64,000 nt of DNA from Candidatus Methylacidithermus pantelleriae (lineage in GTDB: Bacteria; Verrucomicrobiota; Verrucomicrobiia; Methylacidiphilales; Methylacidiphilaceae), in contig NZ_CAJNOB010000045.1 of the NCBI RefSeq assembly GCF_905250085.1, forward strand, positions 62,001 through 126,000, given 5' to 3'. Shown one piece after another: positions 17,519 through 27,281 of the stretch; position 1 is the stretch's first letter, and each line of letters starts with the position of its first letter. Position numbers and translations under genes: made by a program. The notes beneath the pieces are model-generated. The model had not been told where the DNA came from and did not search any database. It saw nothing but the letters and a program-made list of their open reading frames with translations.

Positions 17519-17848
17519 GGCCGTTTGTGTGGGTTACTACTATAAGATGGGCGCTTTGGGCCAGTGGCAAAACTATGGTCTCCCTTGGGAGGGCAGCACA
17601 CTAAGAGGGCGTGCCGGCTGACAGCACTCGACTCGCGGGTAGCTCAGTGAGGGAAGGAAGTTTGGGAAGGCTTCGCAACCGAAAAGTTCTTCCACTGGCG
17701 GGCACGCTTGATTTTTTTGAGCAAGAAACTTTCGTCCAACTAACGTGAACTTTTCTCGGATCCTTTCAATCGCCCCGAGGAGCAGGGCAGCTTCCGGGTG
17801 GCTTCTTGGCTTAGACCCTTTGGTCCCTTTCTCGGTGGGGAGGATGAC
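17519..17848. other. Divergent intergenic region between the CNNM gene and folC
   Basis: These 330 bases separate two divergent genes and must hold both promoters; no boxes are clear enough to call. GCGGGTAGCTCAGTGAGGG at 17635-17653 resembles a tRNA D-arm, but no acceptor or T-arm follows. Confidence 0.45.
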
Positions 17849-19162
17849 ATGGACTACTTAGAAGCACTCCGGATTTTAGGCTCGGTTCGCAAGGGAGGAG
17901 CGAAGTTCGGTCTTACTAACATGCAGCGTTTGGTCCGCCGGCTGGGTAACCCCCAGGACTGCCTTCGATTCATCCACATTGCAGGCACCAATGGGAAAGG
18001 CTCGACCGCAGCGTTTCTGGCTTCCGTCCTCCAGCGTGCGGGTTTCCGAGTAGGACTCTACACTTCCCCGCACCTTTGTAGTATTCGCGAGAGAATTCAG
18101 ATTAATTTTTCCAAGATTAGCGAGGAGCGGTTTGCGGCTCTTGTGGAGGAAGTGCTGCGCGCGGCGCAAGCTCGAGAGGACGAGGATGGTCTTATTGAGC
18201 CAACTTTCTTTGAAATTCTTACAGCTGTCTCTCTTCTTTACTTTGCGGAAGAACGAGTGGATTGGGTCGTTTGGGAGACTGGGTTGGGGGGGCGTCTGGA
18301 TGCCACCAATGTGGTGGTCCCGGTAGCTTGTGTCATCACCCAGATTGATTTCGATCACCAGGCCTACTTGGGTCATACCCTAGCAGAGATTGCTCGGGAA
18401 AAAGCAGGGATCCTCAAAGAAGGGATCCCGACGGTTGTTGCGGTAGAGAGGGAGGAAGCGCGCCGTGTGGTAAAGAAACGGGCCAACCAGTTGGGAGCTA
18501 CGTTCATCCCAATAGAAGAGGAAGTCCCCTGGAAGCTTTTGCAGGTCAATCTCCGAAACCAGGAGGCTCGGATTGGAAAGCAAAGCTATACCCTTGGGCT
18601 GGTGGGAGAGCACCAGGTTCGCAATGCGGCCTGCGTCGTCGCTTTGTGTCAGCGTGGTATCTTCGGTCCGGCATCTCTCTTGGATCGGGCGCTCAAGGAG
18701 GGACTCCAACAGTTGCCCTGGCCGGGTCGCTTTCAGGTTTTGCAGGAAAACCCTCCATTTGTGGTGGATGGAGCCCACAACCCCGCAGCTGCCCGAACTG
18801 TGCGTGCGACCTGGCAAGCGGTTTTTGGCTCGATTCCCTACCATTTGTGTATTGGGGTTGTGGCGGACAAGGATGCTTCAGGTATAGCGCAGGAGCTTGA
18901 GTCCGGAGCTTTTCGTGTCACGGTTGTCAAACCGCCAACGGAACGAGGGATGGAACCCCACCTGCTCGCCAAGCACTTTCCGTCGGTACCCGTAGAAGTG
19001 GCAGAAAGCTGGGGAGGCGTTGCCGTGAAACTGTTTGAAAGGAATCGGGAACCGGTTCTTTTGACTGGATCGTTTTATCTGGTGGGTGAGGTACTGGCAG
19101 ATTTCTATGGATGGGAGAAGGAATTTAGCTGGAATGAGCTTTTGAGCCCTCCGCAACGCTAG
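17849..19162 (+). CDS. folC: Bifunctional folylpolyglutamate / dihydrofolate synthase
   Basis: FolC (437 aa) adds glutamate to dihydropteroate and to folates. The Mur-ligase-like signature is HIAGTNGKGSTAAFLASVL (P-loop, about residues 42-60), then GLYTSPHL, WETGLGGRLDATN, DFDHQAYLGHTLAEIAREKA with the Mg-binding His, and FVVDGAHNPAAARTV near residue 310. ATG 17849 follows GGGGAGG with five bases between and matches the family N-terminus (MDYLEAL). The open frame reaches back to a GTG at 17798. A HAD hydrolase gene begins 14 bp after the stop, and the two are probably one operon. Confidence 0.96.
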   Translation: MDYLEALRILGSVRKGGAKFGLTNMQRLVRRLGNPQDCLRFIHIAGTNGKGSTAAFLASVLQRAGFRVGLYTSPHLCSIRERIQINFSKISEERFAALVEEVLRAAQAREDEDGLIEPTFFEILTAVSLLYFAEERVDWVVWETGLGGRLDATNVVVPVACVITQIDFDHQAYLGHTLAEIAREKAGILKEGIPTVVAVEREEARRVVKKRANQLGATFIPIEEEVPWKLLQVNLRNQEARIGKQSYTLGLVGEHQVRNAACVVALCQRGIFGPASLLDRALKEGLQQLPWPGRFQVLQENPPFVVDGAHNPAAARTVRATWQAVFGSIPYHLCIGVVADKDASGIAQELESGAFRVTVVKPPTERGMEPHLLAKHFPSVPVEVAESWGGVAVKLFERNREPVLLTGSFYLVGEVLADFYGWEKEFSWNELLSPPQR

Positions 19163-19176
19163 GAAGGCAATTTTGG

Positions 19177-19881
19177 TTGGAAAACGTGATGCCGTTGAAA
19201 CTCAAAGGGATTTTCTTTGATGCCGTAGGCACACTCATTCGACCGGCGCGTCCCATCGGACACACCTATGCAAGGGTGGCTCATCACTACGGCGTGTACC
19301 TGGAACCCAAGCAAGTTGAAAAAGCTTTCCAGGAGGTTTTTGCAAGGATGCAGTGGAGACCTTCGGCATCGGTTCCTCAGGACGGAGAGGATCGAACTTG
19401 GTGGAGGGAGGTTGTCTTCGGGGTCCTTGAGAACTTTTCAGTGGGTCCCGCTTTTCCTTTTGAATCCTATTTTGCGGAGTTGTATGAACTTTTTGCGCGG
19501 CCGGATCAGTGGCGTGTTTTCCCTGAGGTGCCCGAAGTTCTTAGCCTTCTTCGCGAAATCTATCCCCTTTGGGTCCTTTCGAACTGGGATGACCGGTTGG
19601 CTCCTGTTTTGGAGGGCTTGGGTCTATTGAGAGTTTTCTCCCATGTATGGGTCAGTTCCCGCTTAGGGGCCGCCAAGCCTGACCCTGAGTTTTATCGTAG
19701 AGCTTTGAAAAAAGTACATTGCGAACCCCACGAGGTTATGCTCGTGGGGGATGACCCCCACGGGGACGTAGAGGTCCCGAAAGGCCTGGGCTGGCAAACC
19801 TTTTGGATCCGTCGACCGGAACGCGATTTGTGGGATCTCGTGGACTTTTTGCGCACGGCTTGCCAAGAGCAAGGGATATAA
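19177..19881 (+). CDS. HAD-family hydrolase (DREG-2/HDHD3-like)
   Basis: This is a 234-residue haloacid-dehalogenase-fold protein. Motif I is FFDAVGTLI: the nucleophile Asp is kept, but the usual second Asp is Val, as in the DREG-2/HDHD3 subgroup. Motif II is VLSNWDD, motif III is the Lys in GAAKPDPEFY, and motif IV is MLVGDDPHGDVEVPKGLGWQ. Substrates are unknown; small phosphorylated metabolites are usual. The start may be TTG 19177 (AGGAAGG eight bases upstream) or ATG 19189. The last codons (ACQEQGI and stop) coincide with the left end of IS607 copy B, so the C-terminal tail may derive from the element. Confidence 0.85.
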   Translation: MENVMPLKLKGIFFDAVGTLIRPARPIGHTYARVAHHYGVYLEPKQVEKAFQEVFARMQWRPSASVPQDGEDRTWWREVVFGVLENFSVGPAFPFESYFAELYELFARPDQWRVFPEVPEVLSLLREIYPLWVLSNWDDRLAPVLEGLGLLRVFSHVWVSSRLGAAKPDPEFYRRALKKVHCEPHEVMLVGDDPHGDVEVPKGLGWQTFWIRRPERDLWDLVDFLRTACQEQGI

Positions 19882-19891
19882 AGACACATAA

Positions 19892-20485
19892 AGCTGTTCA
19901 TAGCAGTGTATCAGAACGAAATTCACTACGTGGGCGAGGCGGCAGGGTGTTGGCTAGAGCACGGCTTGGCGGTTGGATAAGGAGGGGCCTTTGCCTCTTC
20001 CCGTAAAAGAGTTGCCGACCGGGTCGGTCGTCGTGCATGGGGAGGCGGCACCATCCGATGGCGTGGCCCTCAACGCGCGGGTGTGCAAGCGCCGATCCAA
20101 GAGCGGATTAAGACAGACAACTGGCTTGGGTTCTCCGAGTTGGCTCTCCAGCAAACCGTTGCACATCGTCAAGGCCGTCCAAGGAGGTAGGCTCCGGGAT
20201 GAAGGGCGATCGGAGAAGGGTCGTTGGGCAGGTCTGTGATCCGAAGGTCGGCGCTGTCCTGGTCGAGCACCGCCTCCAGCTGATGCGTTTCGGCTTCAAG
20301 TACCGGGAAGCGGCATGGGCCGGCTAGAGTCGATCCATCCGCGTGATGGATCCCAATGAAATGCCCGACGATATCGTATACGCGACCTGCATGAAAAGAT
20401 CGTTTCGCTGTGTGTGAGGCTTTACCAGAAGAGATGTGCGCAGAATCGCGCCCAAGAAGACGCTCGAAGCGATGGCAGGAGTAAG
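19892..20485 (+). pseudogene. tnpA: IS607 TnpA (serine recombinase) remnant, copy B
   Basis: Recognisable pieces are EGPLPLPVKELPTGSVVVHG (19982-20041), from the DNA-binding domain, and VALNARVCKRRSKSGLRQ, where the catalytic-domain YARVS motif has become NARVC. VGAVLVEHRLQLMRF follows in another frame. The catalytic Ser of the YARVSS region and the continuity of the frame are lost. Confidence 0.75.
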
Positions 20486-22077
20486 CTCCCTGTTTTCGCT
20501 TACCAGGCCCGGTTCCCGGGTGACGATCGAAGAGGGGGCGTTGCTTAGCGCCTATGCGGTGGTCTATGGACGGGTGGAGCGGAGTTTTTCTGCCAGATGC
20601 GGGTTCGTATCTCGCTAAAGAGACGTAAGCGATTGTTCCTGCCGCGGTTCGGCTTGGCCGTCCCAGAGTTCCATGCCCTCCGGGTCCGTGCTCAAAGGAA
20701 AGATCCCTGGGATGAGTGAAAGGCGGCCCGAGCTCATGGAGGAAGCTAAGGAATGGATCCGGAAGACCGGAAACGGTGATCCGCAAACTCGAGGAAAAGA
20801 AGCGGCGATCGAACGTTTTGGACGAAAAAAAGCAGGGGTTACCCATTCTGGGAACGAAGCTTGACGCGCTCCTGGCCGATCCGACGTCGCCAGCGGATGC
20901 CTGTCTCTCTCCGGTCGCGCCCGCCTCTTCCCGGACAGAGCTATTGTTGGGAGAAAAAGGACACGCCCACTATGCGGACTGGAAAGAGGGACTGGCAGGC
21001 GGAGCGGAGTAGCCAGTTCGATGTCGCTCGGGTCGAAGACGGGACCACGAGCAACCCGTCCTGCTAAGCCATGGTCTCCCCGGAGGGGAGCCTATCGGCT
21101 TGCGGTCGCAGCTGCCGGACGGACGGGGGAACCCGAGCCAAAAGCTGGTTTTTCAAAGGGCGTGTGCTTAGCCTACGGCCAGGAGGCGATCCTCGAGGTT
21201 CTCCTCTGCCAGCGGGATGGTGGTGGCGCCGAGCAAGAGAGTAAAACTTCCCCGGAAGCGGGAGGGATTTGCGGTAAAGCTACCGCTTCGTGCGGGACAG
21301 CAAGCGGTGGCGGGTCTTTCCGAGCGTCGAGGCGCAATCTCTTTCCTTGGTGACACGCCGCCTTACCGGAGCGGTCGGCATCGACACGAAACGAGGATCA
21401 TCTCGCCTTGGCCAAAACGGATTGCTTTTGACAATCTCGTAAGAACCCGCCGGATTGGGTTGCAGCTCTATGGGAGACGCAAGGAGCAAGCCAAAGCGAT
21501 TTTTGTGTGTGCGTGAAAAGAGATCACCCGGGCCTAGCGCCAAATCGGGCAGGCCGCTTGTGATCGAACAATTGGATCTTCGCAACCGAAAACTCAAGCT
21601 CGAGTTGGTGGATTTTCTTCGGGCTCGCTCGCTCTTTTCCTTCGCCTGCCGGCAAGGCGATCGCGATAGCTCACGTCGGCTTTTTTGCTGCCCGAGTGGA
21701 CGTGATCGACGTCGACCAGGCCTACACAGCTGTGATGGGTGCGGTCAACCACGCGCACTGTCATGGTACAAGTTTTTCCCAGGGCGCGGCCTTGTGCCCT
21801 CGCCCGGAGAGGGTTGGGACTCTCCGAACGCCCATCCGTGCGAGAGCCAGTCGTGCCCAGGCGAAGCGTCTCTGGTCGTTTCTCTGGCGAGGGTTCGGGA
21901 AGAAAGTCAAAGCAACGCAAGGAGCGCAAGCCCAGTTGGGAGGCATTGAGGGCCTCCCGCGCCTTTGTCCCCGAAAACGCGGGATTGGACGTTTCCTGGC
22001 CTTTGTCGGTGAAACCTCGACACGCGAATCGTCGGCAGCACTGTTCGGCCGGCACCTCGGACGATCTTCCCTGGTAG
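20470..22077 (+). pseudogene. tnpB: Large TnpB remnant, copy B
   Basis: The start is well kept: AMAGVSSLFSLTRPGSRVTI then EEGALLSAYAVVYGRVERSF (20470-20600). Later pieces in other frames are KLEEKKRRSNVLDEKKQG, LGTKLDALLADPTSP, VRLPRKREGFA-like text near 21240, QLDLRNRKLKLELVDFLRAR and VDQAYTAVMGAVNHAHCHG, the latter from the target-strand-loading / RuvC-III region. The last frame ends in SDDLPW and TAG 22075-22077, inside the third right-end hairpin. Several frameshifts make it non-functional. Confidence 0.75.
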
Positions 22078-22082
22078 GGGAA
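21938..22082 (+). ncRNA. Candidate omega-RNA-like structured end, copy B
   Basis: Stem 1 is GGGAGGC/GCCTCCC (21938-21944 with 21952-21958), stem 2 is CCCGCG/CGCGGG (21956-21961 with 21978-21983), and stem 3 is TTCCC-TGGTAG-GGGAA (22067-22082). The linker CGGCAGCACTGTTCGGCC is shared with copy A. Stem 3 contains the tnpB stop codon. Confidence 0.45.
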
Positions 22083-22341
22083 GGGTTGTCTACGGTTTTA
22101 CGAACGGTTTGGGGCGACCTGTCGGAGTAATTCTCTACTGTTCGGCGGGTTTTCTTTGGGCCAAACGGGATGGCGATGGTCGTTTTGGGGGGTTCTCCTC
22201 TCTTTTTCGCTCCTAAGACCCGGATGGAAGCGTTCCCATGCGGAGTATGGATAGGGTATCCTGAGGACTTTGAGGACAGGAGGGGCGGCGTCAATCATGG
22301 AAGACGTTGACCCCGACCCGAGCCTAAGCGTAGGGTAAAAG

Positions 22342-23043
22342 GTGGCACGCATTCGAGAAGCCCGTAGGAGCGCTCAAACGATTACGCTTAAGTGGATTGC
22401 GGCGGCGAGTGGGCTTGTGCTTGTGGGTTTTGTGATCGTCCACATGCTGGGCAATCTCTTAATCCTTGGGCCAGCCTCCTGGTTGGATCGCTATGCGTGG
22501 GGGATTAAGAGCCGCCCATGGCTTCTTTGGCCAGGAAGAGTTTTTCTTTTGGGAGCAGCTTTAGCTCATGTGTGGGCGACCTTTTCCCTTTGGTCCTCCA
22601 ATCGCCGGGCTCGAGCTGGGTCCTATGCGATGCATGACCCTATGGGAACTACATTGGCTTCTCGGACCATGATGACAACCGGCTTGCTAGTTGGCCTATT
22701 TGTCCTTTTCCATCTTTACCATTTTACCTGGCACGGCCCACCGTTTGGTTTTTACGGAACTTTCTGGTCCTACCTACCCGAGCTAGGACGGGCCGTCCCC
22801 GATGTGCGCGCCATGGTTGTGAGAGCCTTTCGCCAACCCCTAATTTCGGTCACGTACTTGTTGGCCATGGGGATTCTTTTTTTTCATGTGCGGCACGGAG
22901 TCCGGAGCATCTTTCACACCACGGGGATTGTGCGGGCACGCTCGATCGCCAGGATTGAACTCCTAGCCAAGGTCATAGCCCTCGGAGTTTGTCTTGGGTT
23001 TTCACTTGTTCCGCTTGCTGTGTTATTGGGTCTGGTCCGCTAA
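22342..23043 (+). CDS. sdhC: Succinate dehydrogenase cytochrome b subunit
   Basis: This 233-residue, five-helix membrane subunit belongs to the single-anchor type seen in Bacteroidota, Chlamydiota and Verrucomicrobiota (as in Bacillus SdhC or Wolinella FrdC). Candidate haem-ligand histidines are in VIVHMLGNLLI, ALAHVWATF, FHLYHFTWHGPP and FFHVRHGVRSIFHT. It anchors SdhAB, carries b haems and passes electrons to quinone. GTG 22342 is the likely start. In related genomes sdhC directly precedes sdhA; here a dead TnpB element of about 1.25 kb separates them. Confidence 0.93.
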   Translation: MARIREARRSAQTITLKWIAAASGLVLVGFVIVHMLGNLLILGPASWLDRYAWGIKSRPWLLWPGRVFLLGAALAHVWATFSLWSSNRRARAGSYAMHDPMGTTLASRTMMTTGLLVGLFVLFHLYHFTWHGPPFGFYGTFWSYLPELGRAVPDVRAMVVRAFRQPLISVTYLLAMGILFFHVRHGVRSIFHTTGIVRARSIARIELLAKVIALGVCLGFSLVPLAVLLGLVR

Positions 23044-24310
23044 AAGGTTAACCGCTCCCGGCTGACAGTCAAAAGGCTTGTCTGTCTCCTACGCAGCAAG
23101 ATACTCACCATGCGGTTCCCAGACGTTCGGCACGTTGGCGAGTGCCTTAGCCCGAGGAGGGTTGTTCCAGGCCGTGTGAACATCCGCGTGGTCTATCCAC
23201 AGGCCACGCATCGGAACTCGGGTTTGCTACAAGCGATGGGTTTAATCGATGTGCCCGCTTGGAGAGGATTCTCTGGGTAGTGTTACAGGAGATCGACCAC
23301 TATGCGTTCCACGCCAGCTTGCCTGGCTTTGCATCCGACAGAATCTCCGAAGCTTGGTAGCGAAATACCCAACCGCCCATTGTCGCCGGCTGCTGCCTGC
23401 CAAACCGTGCCTTCGCGGGTATTCCCTAAAGATTTTCCAGAGCCATACCATGCCGGCTGTCTTTGGCCTTGGTAAGGAGCTTTGTGGAAATCCCATGATA
23501 GGTGTCTTTGCAAGATCGGGTCTTCCGACCCGAAAGGAAGTTGATTCTTTGGGCCACCGTTTTTGACGTTTTCCTCGTAGTGCAGCCTTTTCGAGCGATC
23601 GGCGAAGGTTTCTGGGTTTAGAGACGGTGGGTTTCCGTAGTGCGAACCGTACGATTGCTCGGCCGTCGCTGCCCATGGCAATGATTTTCCCCTCTCGGGT
23701 CTACCCTTACAAAACTTGTCGGAGGCGTCTTTCTCCTGTCCGGCCCATCGACGGTCACCTGCAAAAACCATTTGCCGTCCTTGCGAAGGACCAAGTCCAA
23801 CTGTCGCCTGCCATCCACCATGGCTGGGCCTCATAAGCGCTCATGAGGAAGGGAAGACCAATGTGGCCAGAAAGCGTCAGGAACGATACGCGCGTAACAC
23901 CTTGGTAACTAAGGAGACGCGGTTTGAATGGAATAGACCGGAACGTCCTCAAATTAAGGCCGTAGCGGTGTGGTGCGCTTGTATCCTAGGCACACTTGAG
24001 AAATGCAGCGCACCGCGATTTTGGGCGCGCGGCAGGCGAAATCGGGTGCGTACTTCAGCGTAAAAGAGTTTTTGCAATAAGATGGAGTTTGCCTTTTTCC
24101 CTCCGGGGGAGCCACGCGCCGGCAAGCTCGTTTGTCCCCGAAGGGAAAGCGCGCATCGCGGCCGCAAGGGCTGGACGAGTTCTGGCGTGGGCAAAAGCCG
24201 GCTTGGCAGGGTCCGTTTCATGCAGTGTATTAGAGAAGTATGGATCAACAGGTGATATGGGTGTTCCCTCCCCCCGCTGAAGTCAAGGACTTCCGCGCCG
24301 GAGGCACACT
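23044..24310. other. Insertion-derived spacer between sdhC and sdhA
   Basis: About 740 bases are a TnpB remnant on the minus strand (see 23095-23830). The remaining 24-kb part up to the sdhA start shows no gene; it must provide a promoter if sdhAB are transcribed separately, but no clear boxes were found. Confidence 0.5.
23095..23830 (-). pseudogene. tnpB: Compact TnpB (IS200/IS605-type) remnant inside the sdh locus
   Basis: Reading the minus strand: RRQLDLVLRKDGKWFLQVTV (23805-23746), from the beta-rich WED-like region, then shifted frames with GGPKNQLPFGSEDPILQRH and AKDSRHGMALENL-like text. A C-terminal block, HADVHTAWNNPPRAKALANV, comes from the region after the zinc ribbon. The expected RuvC-I Asp motif and zinc cysteines are largely unreadable. 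The remnant shows at least four frame changes. It lies antisense to sdhC and sdhA. Confidence 0.65.
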
Positions 24311-26233
24311 GTGAATTTTCCGTTGCTCAAGAGTCGCATCCCGGAAGGAGATTTGAGCCAGAAGTGGACTCGATGTAAGGACCACCTGCGGCTCATCTCG
24401 CCAGTGAACCGGAGAAAATACCGGATTCTTGTGGTAGGTACGGGGCTTGCAGGGAGCTCTGCGGCCGCAAGCTTGGCAGAACTCGGTTACCAGGTCCGGG
24501 TTTTTACCTTACACGATAGTCCTCGGAGAGCCCATAGCGTGGCTGCCCAGGGAGGGATCAACGCGGCGAAAAACTACTGCAACGACGGGGATAGCGTATG
24601 GCGTCTCTTCTATGAAACCCTAAAAGGGGGCGATTTTCGCTCCCGCGAAGCCAATGTCTACCGGCTCGCAGAGCTTTCGGTTCGCATTATCGACCAGTGT
24701 GTGGCTCAGGGAGTTCCTTTTGCACGAGAGTATGGAGGGCTTCTTGCGAACCGCTCGTTTGGTGGTGCACTTGTTTCGCGGACTTTCTATGCTCGAGGAG
24801 CTACAGGGCAGCAGCTTCTTTTAGGAGCCTATCAGGCCTTAAGCCGGCAGGTCGCGCTAGGACGTGCCGAGATCTTTCCCAGGAGCGAAATGTTAGAGCT
24901 TGTCGTGTGCGAGGGGAAGGCTTGTGGCATTGTTACCCGAAATCTTCTGACCGGAGAGATTACCGCTCACGCCGGGGACGCGGTGGTGCTGGCCACGGGC
25001 GGGTACGCAAATCTTTATTTTCTTTCAACCAACGGCCGGGGTGCCAATGCCACCGCGATCTGGCGTGCCTACAAGCAGGGTGCCGGTATGGCCAACCCTT
25101 GTTTCGTTCAGGTACATCCAACTTGTTTACCCCCAGTAGCACGCTATCAAAGCAAGCTCACGCTTATGTCGGAGTCTCTCCGGAACGATGGCCGGGTTTG
25201 GGTGCCGAAAAAACCGGGCGATTCTCGCCGGCCCAACCAGATTCCGGAGGAGGATCGTGATTACTTTCTTGAGCGCTTATATCCTAGCTACGGCAATTTG
25301 GTTCCCCGAGACATTGCTTCCCGGGCAGTCAAACAGGTTTGCGACGAAGGGCGCGGCGTGGGTCCGATGGGAAAGGGAGTCTATCTTGATTTTTCGGAAG
25401 CGATTTCTCGGCTCGGTCGCAAGACCCTGGAAGAGCGGTACGGCAATCTTTTTGCCATGTACCGGGAAATCACGGGAGAGGACCCCTATGAAACGCCGAT
25501 GCGTATCTATCCCGCTGTCCATTATACCATGGGAGGTCTGTGGGTAGACTACTTGCTTATGTCGACCCTTCCAGGCCTTTTTGCCATTGGGGAGTGCAAT
25601 TTCTCGGATCATGGTGCCAACCGGCTGGGTGCCAGTGCTCTCATGCAGGCACTGGCGGACGGATATTTCATCTTGCCCTATGCGGTGGGGGATTATCTCG
25701 CATCTCACCAGCCTGGAGGCCTCCGGGAAGACCATGCGGTCTTTACCGACGCGGTACGGCGATGCAGCCAAAGAATCACGCGACTCCTTGAGCTAAAGGG
25801 ACGGCGGCCGGTCGTTGAGATTCACCGTGAGCTTGGAGAACTTCTCTGGGCCCATTGCGGAATTACTCGCACGGACAATTCCCTGCGAAAGGCTTTGTCG
25901 GAGATTGGGCGATTGAAAGAGGTGTTTTGGCGGGAGGCCATTGTTCCCGGAAAGGGCGAGGAGCTTAACCAAGCGTTGGAATATGCAGGGCGGGTAGCGG
26001 ATTTCTTGGAACTGGCTGAACTTTTGTGCTGGGATGCGCTGGAAAGAAGGGAATCTTGTGGATGTCATTTTCGTGAGGAGTTTCAAGATTCCAACGGGCA
26101 GGGGATTCGAGATGATGTTCATTATGCCCATGTGGCTGTTTGGTTTTACCGGGGGGATCACGAGGTGCCGCTTCGAGCCATAGAGCCTTTAGTTTTTGAG
26201 TCCACGGTACCGGAGGCAAGAAGCTATCAATGA
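24311..26233 (+). CDS. sdhA: Succinate dehydrogenase flavoprotein subunit
   Basis: This 640-residue catalytic subunit oxidises succinate to fumarate. The FAD-binding motif is [19 protein letters not shown] (about residues 42-60). [15 protein letters not shown] supplies the covalent FAD-linking His, HPTCLPP and [10 protein letters not shown] belong to the dicarboxylate site (RDIASRA has the proton-shuttle Arg), and [20 protein letters not shown] closes the FAD site. GTG 24311 has GGAGG six bases upstream. The roughly 35-residue N-terminal extension before the FAD motif is normal for the SdhCAB type with a single membrane subunit. Its stop overlaps the sdhB start. Confidence 0.97.
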   Translation: MNFPLLKSRIPEGDLSQKWTRCKDHLRLISPVNRRKYRILVVGTGLAGSSAAASLAELGYQVRVFTLHDSPRRAHSVAAQGGINAAKNYCNDGDSVWRLFYETLKGGDFRSREANVYRLAELSVRIIDQCVAQGVPFAREYGGLLANRSFGGALVSRTFYARGATGQQLLLGAYQALSRQVALGRAEIFPRSEMLELVVCEGKACGIVTRNLLTGEITAHAGDAVVLATGGYANLYFLSTNGRGANATAIWRAYKQGAGMANPCFVQVHPTCLPPVARYQSKLTLMSESLRNDGRVWVPKKPGDSRRPNQIPEEDRDYFLERLYPSYGNLVPRDIASRAVKQVCDEGRGVGPMGKGVYLDFSEAISRLGRKTLEERYGNLFAMYREITGEDPYETPMRIYPAVHYTMGGLWVDYLLMSTLPGLFAIGECNFSDHGANRLGASALMQALADGYFILPYAVGDYLASHQPGGLREDHAVFTDAVRRCSQRITRLLELKGRRPVVEIHRELGELLWAHCGITRTDNSLRKALSEIGRLKEVFWREAIVPGKGEELNQALEYAGRVADFLELAELLCWDALERRESCGCHFREEFQDSNGQGIRDDVHYAHVAVWFYRGDHEVPLRAIEPLVFESTVPEARSYQ

Positions 26234-26991
26234 GGTTTGTCTTGCGGATCTGGCGACAGAAAGATCCTTGCAGCCAGGGGCGATGGGTTACCTACCAGGT
26301 GGAAGGAGTGGAACCGGATATGTCTTTTCTCGAAATGCTCGATCAACTGAATGAGAATCTTCTCCGGCGTGGAGAAGATCCCGTGGCGTTTGAATCCGAT
26401 TGTCGCGAGGGCATCTGCGGGGCTTGTGGCCTGGTGATCAACGGGCGCCCCCATGGACCCAGGGGTGGCATTGCCACGTGCCAGCTCTACATGCGAGAGT
26501 TTCGGGACGGTCAAACGATCACGATTGAGCCGTGGCGGGTGACCGCTTTTCCCATCCTCAAGGACTTGGTGGTCGACCGGTCTGCACTGGATCGTGTTGT
26601 CCAAGCCGGGGGATATATATCGGTTTCCACAGGCCAAGCTCCCGAGGCGAATACCTATCTTGTAGCCCATGAGGTAGCGGAACGAGCGTTTGATTTTGCA
26701 CACTGTATCGGTTGTGGAGCCTGCGCGGCTGCTTGCAAGAACGGATCGGCTCTGCTTTTTGTAGGAGCCAAACTCGCTCATCTCTCTCTTTTACCACAGG
26801 GACAAGTGGAGCGGGATCGCAGGGCCATGGGGATGATCGAGGCAATGGAAAGGGAGGGGTTCGGTGCATGTAGTTTCACGCGCGCTTGTGAAAGCGTCTG
26901 CCCCAAGTCGATTTCCGTGGAGGCGATCGCTCGGGCCCACTGGGAGTATGCGAGAGCAAAACTCCGCAAAGTGTTTGGGAGCGGGACGTGA
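26230..26991 (+). CDS. sdhB: Succinate dehydrogenase iron-sulfur subunit
   Basis: This 253-residue protein carries electrons from FAD to quinone through three Fe-S clusters. [10 protein letters not shown] (about residue 58) with the later C in IATCQLY binds [2Fe-2S]. [11 protein letters not shown] (about residue 159) binds one high-potential cluster, and the [15 protein letters not shown] block (about residues 214-228) completes the [3Fe-4S]/[4Fe-4S] set. ATG 26230 overlaps the sdhA stop as ATGA, so the two genes are translationally coupled. Confidence 0.97.
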   Translation: MRFVLRIWRQKDPCSQGRWVTYQVEGVEPDMSFLEMLDQLNENLLRRGEDPVAFESDCREGICGACGLVINGRPHGPRGGIATCQLYMREFRDGQTITIEPWRVTAFPILKDLVVDRSALDRVVQAGGYISVSTGQAPEANTYLVAHEVAERAFDFAHCIGCGACAAACKNGSALLFVGAKLAHLSLLPQGQVERDRRAMGMIEAMEREGFGACSFTRACESVCPKSISVEAIARAHWEYARAKLRKVFGSGT

Positions 26992-27281
26992 GCCTTTCCG
27001 GGCGACCGACCCGGTGAGCCTCACTTATTGATCAGGGGATTTTTGATCCCGTTGGATTCCGTAGTGCGCCACAGGTGCATTGGGCAGGATTCTTGGTTCG
27101 GGGAATCGCCCCAAAAAGGGAAAACACCTCGGAGGCTGCGATGGCTGTCAAAAGGGGGCCTAAAGGAAACCTTTTTACTGGCAATGCTCTGGGACTTGCT
27201 TGCGCGAGGCTACTCTAGCTTTTTTGGGCGAACCAATGACTTGTTTCCTCCTGCGCATTCAGTAGCGTTGTCCGGCCCGGG

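Larger units (their letters stand above)
19857..22110 (+). mobile_element. Decayed IS607-type element, copy B
   Basis: The left end is GGCTTGCCAAGAGC (19857-19870) plus ACACATAAAGCTGTTCA (19884-19900). The tnpA and tnpB remnants follow in the same layout as copy A, and the three-hairpin right end closes near 22110. It fills the space between the HAD gene and sdhC. Confidence 0.75.

Noticed and set aside
17633-17710. tRNA-like start GCGGGTAGCTCAGTGAGGG
   Set aside because: No matching acceptor 3' strand, no anticodon stem and no GTTCGA T-arm follow.
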